Assembly (NCBI GenBank): GCA_000320605.2
Contig: KB445792.1
Span: 62,001-126,000 of the forward strand
Length of the DNA stretch: 64,000 bases
Reading direction: 5' to 3'
From: Gelatoporia subvermispora B
Taxonomy: Eukaryota; Basidiomycota; Agaricomycetes; Polyporales; Gelatoporiaceae
A program made the position numbers and the translations under genes. The first letter of the stretch is position 1. Each line of letters begins with the position of its first letter. Below are positions 55,062-64,000 of the stretch, piece after piece. A model generated the notes under the pieces. The model saw only the letters and a program-made list of their open reading frames with translations, ran no database searches and was not told the DNA's origin.

Positions 55062-56346
55062 TTACGACGCCTTCTCCGGCTTGCGTCCACCTGCACCTTC
55101 TGCTTGCGGACCCTCGCGCTCCTTGCTCACGGATTCACCTCCGCCATCACCACTCATCTTCGACTGAAGACCTGGCATATTTCCGTATCGCAGCTTCTCG
55201 TCTTTCTCCTGGCCGTGCGAAGGAAGCGTATCATAGGGCTCCTCCTTGCTCATCTGTCTAAGGCATTAGCAGGCGCATACAATCATGCTACTGTCCAGAC
55301 CTACCGTCTCGTACTCGCTGGTGTGAGGGCCTGCACGACTGTGGCCCCCAGTTGGAGGATCATTTGACTCATGAGGACGGACGACATTCGGACCACTGGC
55401 ACCTCCGTCGACTTGATGCGTCTTGTCGGACTGGGGAGGGCTCGAGTCAACGTCCTTGAAGTATGACTCCGCGGTATGCTTGGTCTCTTTCTCCTCATAC
55501 GCGCGCGCGGAAGTCATGAAAGCGCGTTTTTGCTGCTTTCCGCCGGCCGCGTTAGCGCGGGAGTCGCTGAACTGGTAAGTGTGAGGACATGGATGGCACG
55601 AGAGGATTCGAGCGTACCTGATGAGATGGTAGCTTGGGGTCGGGAGCAGCGTTGCCCTTTCCGTGGTCCCGGTCGCCTTCAGTTTTGTGCTTAAGGTGCG
55701 GGTTCTGATCGCCGTAGGTATTGTCCTGTGGCATCCTGCTCTTCTCCGGTGCCTGGCCTTTTGTAGTCGTATCCGCGCGACTAATCGCAGACCAGTGCAT
55801 CTCCCTACGTCCCTCGCTTGGTTTCTTCGCACCGGAGGTGGCTCCAGTTCCGGTGACACCAACTCCACCCTCACGGTTTTGCTTCACGTCGCCGGCCGAC
55901 GTCTTCATACCCAACTTGCTCTTGACCGCATCTACAAATCCGGGTGGCGTGGCCTCCTCCTCGCCCCCAGAGCCTTGCGCCTTGGCACCGCGACCCTCAT
56001 GCACGCTCGCAGTCGAGCTCTGCGAGCCGACCTGATCAGCAAATCCAACGCCCTCGGGGTTGCCTTTGAGGTGGCTCTGTGCTTGCTTCGAAGAGTGACG
56101 TTCTGCAGCATCCACGGGCGTCGTGTCGCTCTGGTGTGCTTTCTGTCCGGAACGTGCTGCCTGGTCGTGCGCATCCCCGGGGTGCTGGTGTCCCGGACGG
56201 CTGACTGTGCCTTGGGAGAGTCGCGTGTCCTTGCCGGGTTTGTGAGATTCTGGAGCAGCGAAAGCAGGTGCGCTGCGGTGCAAGAGGCGCGTGCCAGCCG
56301 CGCTGCGAGTGAATTGAGATAGACGGACGATTCGTTGGGTGTACAT
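55062..56346 (-). CDS. Unrecognised low-complexity protein with mitochondrial-type presequence
   Basis: Three exons on the minus strand: 56346-55618, 55571-55305, 55253-55062; 395 residues. The first ~28 residues (RIVRLSQFTRSAAGTRLLHR) are basic, amphipathic and free of acidic residues, like a matrix-targeting signal. The rest is hydrophilic and rich in Gly, Lys, Ser, His and Glu, with no hydrophobic core, so mostly disordered. A second presequence-like piece, KQQKRAFMTSARAYEEKE, occurs in exon 2. I do not recognise a family; stress- or LEA-like behaviour is only a compositional guess. Splice phases are all zero. Confidence 0.65.
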
Positions 56347-56855
56347 GGTGGTCGTCTTTGAAAACGAAGGCAGCGTCGGACGGATGGGTTATATACTGGC
56401 GGAGGGGCAGCGCACGGCGATCCGCACGAAGAGGCAGCGGTGGCGGGGAGCGTCACTCTCTGACGTCACCTCCGTGCAGATCTGTATCGGGCACCATGCT
56501 CCCTCTTTTTCGTCTCCAAAGGCCTTTATCCCGGTACGGTGTTATAGATTATAACATCTGTGTCAAGCGGATCGCTTCTGTATGTCTAGGGGAGGAATCC
56601 AAAAGCAAGAACTGCACGAGGGCATAAATATAGATCTGGCTACATAAATCAGGAGATAAGATTAGATTATAGACGCTCATGTGAATGTAGATCTGATCAG
56701 CAGCACCCCGATCGAGTCAAGGCCAGAATTTCTGCACCTGACTGGGTGTATTCATCCTCTGCTTGTCCCTACTCTGCACCCTCTGAGGTTCTCGCTATCG
56801 ACGCCACTCTTCTGACCAAGCATAATTTGCTTGATCTGCGATTTAGAAGCCCAGA
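56347..56855. other. Divergent promoter region
   Basis: About 500 bp between the mitochondrial-type protein and DAHP synthase starts. It contains AT-rich stretches with repeated TAGATCTG near 56630-56700. No gene seen. Confidence 0.45.
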
Positions 56856-59207
56856 ATGTCTGCTGCCGACAACTGGACACCGAGCTCCTGGAGATCCAAG
56901 CCCGCGGCGCAGGTTTGCTATTATGTGCGCGATGACGGCCTATGCACATCGCTAAACAGGGATCATTGTAGGACGTCGTGTACCCGGACAGGGCGAAGCT
57001 AGACAAGTATGTATGACTGCTGTGGACGCATATGTATGCAGTGACTAACTACAGACAATAGAGTCCTGACCAAGCTCCGCACGCTTCCCCCGCTCGTCAC
57101 ACCATCTGAAGTCAGTCACGTTATTCCGTCTCGCCGTCGCCCCGATGTATTGCTGAATATCAAGAGTATAGATTGAGCGACTGCGCCACCAACTCGCGCA
57201 AGTGCAACGGAACGAGGCCTTCCTCCTCCACGCCGGAGACTGTGCAGAGAGCTTCGATGCATGCACACACGTGCGTTCTCACCATGAACCATCTGCGAAT
57301 TGACCCATATGTCAGATAATTTCTCCAGGAGAATATCTCGAACAAAATCGGTCTCATCCTTTCTTTCTCCCTCATTCTCATCTGGGGCGCCCGTTTGCCG
57401 ATCGTACGTCTTTTTGGCGGTATTCTGACATTGCGCGATTCCTTTTTTATAAATTCCCTAGGTCAGGATTGGTCGTATTGCTGGACAGTATGCGAAGCCG
57501 CGGAGTAGTGCGACGGAGATCATTGGAGACCGCGAAGTGCTGAGCTTCCGGTGAGTATCACGAGCGAATTGCTAGGTCTGTAACCTGATATATGCGTTCT
57601 GTACTCAGTGGTGACAATGTGAACGGGTCAGTATGGTTGTGTCCCTTACAACATATCCTCGTCATGATACCTTTTGTACCAGGCTGGACCCGAACGACCG
57701 TACCCCCGACCCCGAGAGGCTTCTCAGGTGCGCCCAATCCTTACTCTTCGTTCTGGCACTCTCTCCATCCGATCATTCGCAGCGCCTACTTCCACTCCAC
57801 CACAACCCTCAACTACATCCGCGCACTGCTCACCTCCGGCTTCGCCTCATTACACCACCCGCGTGACTGGTCGCTCTCGCACGTCCGCTCGCCCGCACTC
57901 CGCGCCGAGTTCGAGCGGGTCACCGAGGGGCTCTCCGACGCACTCGACTTCACGCGCACGATCGGCGTCGGGCGGCAGACCGCGAGTTACGAGGAGGGCG
58001 GCCCGCGTGGCGCGCTCGGCGAGGTCGACTTCTACACGAGGTCCGTCCTCCCCTCTCTCCTCCCACCTCACCGATCGCTGAATTCTCTCCAGCCACGAAG
58101 GCTTAATGCTTGAGGTTGAGGAGGCGATGACGCGCGCGTTCCCCGTGCCGTCTTCCTTCGCCTCGCTCGCGACGCCCCTCGTCACGCCCGCGCACTCGCG
58201 CGCAGCGTCGCCCTCGGGGACGGGCGCGGGGGCCAAGGCGCCGCGCGTGCACTACAACACATCCGCGCACTTCATCTGGATCGGGGACCGCACGCGGCAG
58301 CTCGATGGCGCGCACGTCGAGTACTTCCGCGGGATCCGCAACCCTATCGGCGTGAAGGTTGGCCCGAGCATGAAGAGCGAAGAGTTGGTCCGGTTGCTGG
58401 ACGGTGAGGAATTGTACGCGGACGTTAGTTAAAGATGGTATGGCTGATGGTGTGTGTATGTGCAGTTGTGAACGCGGATAGGGAGGACGGGAAGGTGACA
58501 CTGATCACACGTTACGGGGCGGGGAAGGTGAGTGCCATTCACATGCAACTTGGATGGTATTCATATGGTATCCGCAGGTCGAGCAATTCCTCGGCGACCA
58601 TATCGATGCCGTGAAGAAGTCCGGCCACCCCGTCACCTGGATCTGTGATCCCATGCACGGCAAGTAAGTCCTCCGCCCTATCACTCTTCTTCGTCTCTTT
58701 GCATACTTACATCTCCGCCTGCAGCACGCTGACGTCCTCGTCGGGACTCAAGACCCGCAACTTCGGGACGATCATCAGCGAGATCACCTCGTGCCTGCGC
58801 GTTCACGCCGAGCACGGCTCGCGCCTCGGAGGCGTGAGCCTCGAGTTCACCGGCGAGCTGTCGGACGACGGGTTCAGCGTCACGGAGTGCCTCGGTGGAA
58901 GCATGGAGCTCAGCGAGGAGCAGCTTGGCCTCCGCTACCAGGTACGGACGTCGGTCACCTATGGGTCGTTATTCGTGCTGAGCGGAGCTTGCTGTGTATA
59001 GTCGTTCTGTGACCCGAGATTGAACTTCGAGCAGTCGCTTGGTGAGTAGAATCTTTTGGCTTAGAAGGCAAGGGAGACTAACGAGGCTTCAACGAAACAG
59101 ATGTTGCCTTCTTGGTGTCGAACCATCTGAAGCAGGAGCGTCTAGGCAGACAGCGCAGCGACACCGACGTGCTGTACGCAGAGCTGGGAGGCCGCAAGGC
59201 GGCGTAG
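56856..59207 (+). CDS. 3-deoxy-7-phosphoheptulonate synthase, class II
   Basis: Fifteen exons: 56856-56912, 56972-57006, 57062-57110, 57172-57270, 57329-57403, 57462-57550, 57609-57626, 57683-57727, 57783-58040, 58093-58403, 58466-58527, 58578-58663, 58725-58941, 59002-59041, 59101-59207; 515 residues. Class II (plant-type) lines throughout: [121 protein letters not shown] and the C-terminal [19 protein letters not shown]. The enzyme joins phosphoenolpyruvate and erythrose 4-phosphate, the first step of the shikimate pathway. No transit peptide is seen. One exon is only 18 nt. Confidence 0.92.
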
Positions 59208-59596
59208 GACGGCTTCGAGAAATGGGGGGACGGAGGGAAAGCGCCGCAGTTTTGTGTATGGAGGTTTTGAGCAAGTCCGAGTCAATGGGCTGCCGCAAAA
59301 TAATTTGTATCATAGAATACAGAGACGCAGCTATGTGGACGAGATACAAAGGCGTGAACGACGTCGGTGAGGAAGTGTGAGCGGCTGCGAACCTGCGATG
59401 CCGAAAGCGGCCCGATCGTCGATCCCGTTGAGCACGCCCGAGAGAGCACGTCCTCATCTACCTCCATCCATCGGCTGCACTTGCAAGCAGGTACACGTCT
59501 TGCAGACTTGAAGACAATCTAAACGGTCCCTGACGCGCCTTTGTTCTAGTTATCAGCACTAGTCAGCCCCGCCTTATCGGACAACATATAAACCTC
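59208..59596. other. Short intergenic region
   Basis: About 390 bp between DAHP synthase and DENR; no gene seen. Confidence 0.5.
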
Positions 59597-60514
59597 ATGG
59601 CATCAGAAGAAGCCGGTCCCTCGCAAGCCATCGCCCCCCTCCAGGTGCTCTACTGCGCAGGTCCACCCTCTCTCGTGCATCCCTACTCACAATACTCATC
59701 TCTTTCTCCGCTATGTAAAGTCTGCAGCTTCCCGCCGGAGTACTGCGAGTTCGGCTCACATCTGACGCGGTGCAAGGAATGGCTGCAGAAGGAGCACACC
59801 GATCTCTATGACAAGTACTACTCCGATGGTGCGTCTTTGTTTCATTTGCTCGATTCAGCGCCCTCAGGATGTTTTGTGTCTTCGATCGGCAGAGGCGCTG
59901 CAGGCGAAGATGGGGATGCTCAGCGTGGAGGCGCAGTCCAAGCTAGAGAAGGACACGGCGAAGAAGGAGGCAAAGGCGGAGGCGAAGGCTGAAGCGACCA
60001 TGAAGAAGAAGATGGTGCGTCTGTCGTGTCTCGCCGCTCCTCTCTCATTGCTCACATATACACGACCGTGACGCAGGCCTCGCAAGTGCGTCCTTTGTTC
60101 TCACCCCGACAAATCGAGCATGGTGTTGATGCAAGGGTTCATTACAGGTAACGATCAAGCGGATAGAACGGAACAAGCGCAAGTACGTGACATCCATACA
60201 CGGGCTCGAGGCGTTCGGTGCGTCCCTCCACCTCTAGATAGTTTCCCGCTCCACTGCGTGCCCTTTCCTGGCCCCGCTGACTCCCGCACGCAGACGTCGA
60301 CCTGAAGAAAGCCGCGAAGCTCTTCGCGCAGAAGTTCGCGACGGGCGCGTCCGTGACGAAGAATCTGCAGGGGCAGGAGGAGATCGTCGTGCAGGGCGAT
60401 GTCAGTGGCGACATCGTCGAAATGATCGAGGAGGGCGTCGGAATCCTCAAGAGCGTGCCCAAGGACAACGTCGTCGAGGTCGAGGAGAAGAAGAAGAAGG
60501 GCGGAGATGCCTAG
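59597..60514 (+). CDS. TMA22: DENR/Tma22-like translation machinery protein
   Basis: Six exons, 59597-59660, 59721-59828, 59893-60014, 60077-60085, 60148-60217, 60294-60514; 197 residues. The N-terminal zinc-binding part shows VLYCAVCSFPPEYCEFG and CKEWLQKEH. A charged helix (KKEAKAEAKAEATMKKKM) links to a C-terminal SUI1 domain: VTIKRIERNKRKYVTSIHGL, then AAKLFAQKFATGASVTKN and EEIVVQGDVSGDIVEMI. DENR with MCT-1 recycles 40S subunits and assists re-initiation. Exon 4 is nine nucleotides (Ala-Ser-Gln) and completes the conserved ASxVTIKRIERNKRK line. Confidence 0.9.
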
Positions 60515-62518
60515 GTTGCACGCGGCGTCGCTGGTGCTGGTGCTGGCGGGACGCTGGTAGGGGTCGAAGGGGACAGCAGGATTGTTGTGAGTATGGCTTG
60601 CGCCAGCTGCCTGGGACTTCGGCGCTGATCCATGACCTCGGACGCAGTAGGGAAATTCGATGTAACACCCACGCACAAGTACAGACTGTAGCATATCCTT
60701 CTCGTGAATCTTGCGCATGATCTGAGCATCTTTTCTCGGCTACACGGGCGAGCCCGTACGACGCAACCTACGGCGAATATTTACCTGACGTGCGGCCAGC
60801 ATGCGATGATGCGCCCCTTGACAGCTCGGGCTCAGTACGACGGCTAAAACAAGGATCGCGAGTTTACTCCCGTCCCTCAAGCGAAGGCGTTGTGGCGCGT
60901 ATGCTTCGGGGTGCTTCCTCGCCGAGCTGTCGGCAGGTCTCTGTCGGCGGTAGGGTGCGATCCACGCTCCTGCGGCTCATTTCCTACGGGTATTTCTTGG
61001 GCGCTGGTCGCTCGGGCCCTGTAGGTGGTTGTCTCGATCAGCGTGTCCGCATTTGCAAGCGCTATGGCGGCCTTTACCGAGGAGCGGGTGGTTTTGGCCT
61101 ACCTGCATGGGGGACATCGGGGGACGCGTCTCGGTCTGGCAGTGGCTGGCGCGTGTCCCCCCTTTCGTACGACAGTCGCTAATCCCGTAGGCTCGTTCAT
61201 TGGCGTTCTCACTTTTTCCGGCGAATTGTATGGTGTAAACGAAATATATTTGCGGTCTATGTACATTGGAGCAGGTCTTCAATCCCCGGAACACATGACG
61301 GCTACGAAGGGGAAGGGACGGAGGGGACAAAAGAAAAAGAGCGTGCGTATCCCCCGACAACAGAAGGTTATCCTCAAGCACGCAACATTTGAAACAACCC
61401 GCCAATCCTGCGGCTACACAACCGGATTGTGGCCAGGAAATGGGCAAAGCAGCAAGCAAACCCCTTCGAAGAAAATGGGAACAGACTGACGAAAACTCCA
61501 CGCGGGTTCGGATCTAAGAAGAAACCCGCCCGAAGAAAATAGCGGCAATAAAAGGATGGGATAGAATATGAACGTGAAGAGAATTATAACGCTACCGACT
61601 AAGTGAGGAGATATGTAGTGGGAATTTCGGCGCACAGTAAAGCAGGACAGTAAAAATCGCATAACTGATAATAACCAATAATGTAAATGACCCCTCGACG
61701 CGGTCACGTCATAGGAAGAACGCGTGGTCATCAGGGCCACCAGATTCTGGTGGCCACCGCTCTTCCCCTAGCTACAGATGATAACGGGAAGTGGTACATG
61801 GTCGCACCGAGGTGTTTGTTGTGTGCACCACCACCAGGATAGAGACAAGTCGATGTCCTCAGAGTCTTGGGAGGTCAATTCATGCGATGCTTGCGCCCCC
61901 TGTCGTCTGGCAGCGATGGGTACTCAAACCGCACGATGTTGACGACAAGATACGCCTGACCGCGGAGCGGGGTTTCATAGTGGACAGACAGTATCAGGCT
62001 ATCTTTTGGCCCTTCCTGCATCTGTCGTAAGGAGAGCCAAATGAGCGCATCGGCAACAACTGACGGGTGGGAGACATACACTGAGAACGGATTCTACGGT
62101 CCCAGCTAATTCCTTGGCTAGCTCGAATCTGGTCAAGTTACGGTTCAAATTGACCGTCCTAGGCGATGTACGATATTCAATTAAACGCCCTTTCTCCTGA
62201 AGCAAGATCATTGATCTGAAATCGCAGATGTGAAATAAGGGGGACTAACGTTCACGTGAATTGGAATGGTTTTTGAAGCGTACATGTCAATCCATCCATG
62301 CATATCGTCCGACGGGCGGTGCATCAACTGGTTTGGATGTAGTTGCCCAGCATAGACCGAACGTGTATGCACACCGTGACAGAGGGTGGCATCCTGAAAC
62401 GAAACAATAGAGGGAACTATGGCACCTTGAAGGCAGCCTTCGCGTCGTGTTGTGGCATATTGGTCTGAATCGTAGAATGGACCCATTTGGTAAGTAAGAT
62501 CGAACTCAGAGAGATGAC
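60515..62518. other. 2-kb stretch with no gene seen
   Basis: ORFs of up to ~170 codons occur on both strands near 60800-61500, but they overlap each other, have no recognisable motif and no matching splice signals. It may contain decayed or non-coding DNA. Confidence 0.4.
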
Positions 62519-63108
62519 ATGCAAGAGGGCAGCACACAGCTGTGGCCGGCTGGACTTGTAGACTCAAGCAGCACAGAGAAGATCACGGAGAGGGAAATTG
62601 AAGCTGGCCGGTTTGCGACATACCTCAGGCGGATTAAATACTGCGAAGAGACAGTTCCGAATTCTCAGGCCACGCTGGGGGACGTACTCCAGTGCTTCCG
62701 GAGGCCACAGAAACGCTATCGGGATATTCACCAACGTAATCGGGGGCTGCAAAGCAAGAAATTTTCATTGACGAAGCAACCGCATCCAAGCCGGGGCAAT
62801 CTCAGCTGTAGTCTATGTATGGGTCGGCTACAGTCTGGCGGACACCGAGAACATCGTCACTGAGCGCGAAGGCCGGGAGGGGACTGGTACTTTTGCAACA
62901 ACGTGGACGGATTGATGGGCCACGGTTCCAGGAGCTTCGCCCGCTGCTGCAGCTGGCGGGAAGCGAGATCAAAGTATTGGACCTTGAAGACAATTCTCCG
63001 CAGACGCGGTTTCAGCGTAAGCAGGTTGCTATGATGGCACTTGCGCGAAGCTGCGCACGGGCGATCCGGGAGACAGCCGAGAACGCAGAACGCAATAAGA
63101 AATTGTGA
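62519..63108 (+). CDS. Doubtful hypothetical gene remnant
   Basis: One frame at 62519-62700 gives a plausible charged sequence (TEREIEAGRFATYLRRIKYC, then LGDVLQCFRRPQKRYRD). A frame at 62872-63108 gives helical, charged sequence (ELRPLLQLAGSEIKVLDLED, then ARAIRETAENAERNKKL). Composition is protein-like, but I could not join the two with a trusted intron and recognise no family. Treat as a candidate only. Confidence 0.2.
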
Positions 63109-64000
63109 GTCACAGATGTTGCAAGAACGGGCAGAGTACGGCAGACCATCCTAATGAGCAGCAGAGTCAGGGACCACCTTTTCAATGTTGACTGGACAAC
63201 GGCGCGACAGCGACAGTGCGCTCACCGACAGGGAATTATTGAATAATGACTGTGAGGCACGGGAGGGCATACAGTTCTCTATCGTTTTCTAGCTGCCACG
63301 AGGCTAGCATGAGCTGAGCCGAGCCGCTTCATCCAATTGGCCGTTGTGCAAGACGGCAGCCTGGTGGGGTCGGGGCGGTCTCCGTGAAGCGCGCAGACAG
63401 GCCACAGAGGCGGCCTCCAGTCGTATTTCCATATCCTAAAATTTTCTACATGGCGACCGGCGCATTGTCATTGTTCTTTGTCCAAATGATGGGGGGCATC
63501 GCTCACCGGTTGCTTGTACGATCGGTGGAGGTGGACGCGAATAATAGCGGTCAGATATGGCTATGCATCCAGAATTTGCATGAACCTTATGTTAGCTGAC
63601 CAAATTCCAACAGAGATTTGGGGAGGGACTGGAGGAAGAGACAATGTGACGGACAAAGGGCGATGGCGATAGCGGCTCATGACAAGCACGTGACCTCCGG
63701 CGACGTATCTCGAGACGTCAAGCACCCGTTCGTGAGCTCGTTCGGCTCGAGAAATAGCGCTATCCTACCCGTAGAGTATTCATACTGAACGTACATCTAG
63801 TTGACATGCAAGGAGGAAGTCCTATTCTCCAACATAAGACCGAGTAATCAAGAAGCGTCCCAAATTGAAGACGTCATGGTATCTATTGCTTGAACGCATT
63901 CCAAGCCTCGCTCAGTGACCCGAAAACTCCATTAGCTATCATGCGTTGTTCTAGGGTGGTGTTATTCACATTGAGCTACAGGATTGACCCGCTATCAGTG
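63109..64000. other. Window end, no gene seen
   Basis: A 71-codon ORF at 63384-63599 and shorter ones are unsupported. Confidence 0.4.

Noticed and set aside
60790..61489. ORFs of about 130-170 codons after DENR
   Set aside because: They overlap on opposite strands and show no motif; not enough to call a gene.

Overview
The window looks like nuclear DNA from a filamentous basidiomycete, probably an Agaricomycete. The genes are broken by many GT-AG introns of about 46-70 nt, often with a CTGAC/CTAAC-type branch site just upstream of the acceptor. Several exons are tiny (9, 14, 17, 18 and 22 nt). Recognisable genes are fungal in kind: type II DAHP synthase, TAF4, DENR, a HEM25-type carrier, a basidiomycete-style BTB protein and small secreted proteins. 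There is no operon structure, Shine-Dalgarno pattern, CRISPR array, or tRNA/rRNA that I can recognise. Gene models below were built by hand from reading frame, splice signals and family knowledge; none was checked by a search.

Region 1 (1-16 kb) is accessory and repeat-rich. It holds an enoyl-reductase-like MDR dehydrogenase (2970-4250), two tandem small secreted Thr-rich proteins on the minus strand (4388-4684, 5423-5712), scattered decayed copies of a minus-strand gene family with a weak F-box look, and a proline-rich gene (11138-12409). It also holds three dispersed paralogues of an unrecognised family (7823-8220, 9072-9512, 13920-15489). These start MGxxxS, carry a low-complexity middle and end in a conserved exon around an EPRSRxxGL-type motif.

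Region 2 (16-31 kb) has a 13-exon amino-acid permease, an inverted and decayed MYND-SET gene, a phospholipase D-like gene, then an intact MYND-SET gene followed by a decayed tandem copy. A gene in which a SET domain is joined to an ADAT3-type tRNA deaminase subunit follows. The MYND-SET genes share a promoter block and lie in a segmental duplication.

Region 3 (31-40 kb) has a BTB gene interrupted near its 3' end by a 376-bp inverted-repeat element with 38-bp perfect termini and a 9-bp target duplication. It continues with a SIKE/FGFR1OP2-like coiled-coil protein, a SAP-domain protein and F-actin capping protein alpha. The last two each seem to use a GC-AG intron.

Region 4 (40-46 kb) is a local cluster. 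It has an intact kinase whose N-terminus resembles the helical bundle of MLKL-like proteins and whose C-terminus is an unrecognised ~100-residue domain, then a decayed pseudokinase copy, then an orphan third copy of the tail domain.

Region 5 (46-60.5 kb) is dense and mostly housekeeping: a GH18 chitinase-like protein fused behind a PX domain, a HEM25/SLC25A38-type carrier, a NUP42-like FG nucleoporin, TAF4, an unrecognised probable mitochondrial protein, type II DAHP synthase and DENR/Tma22. From 60.5 kb to the end I found no gene I can defend, only weak ORFs.
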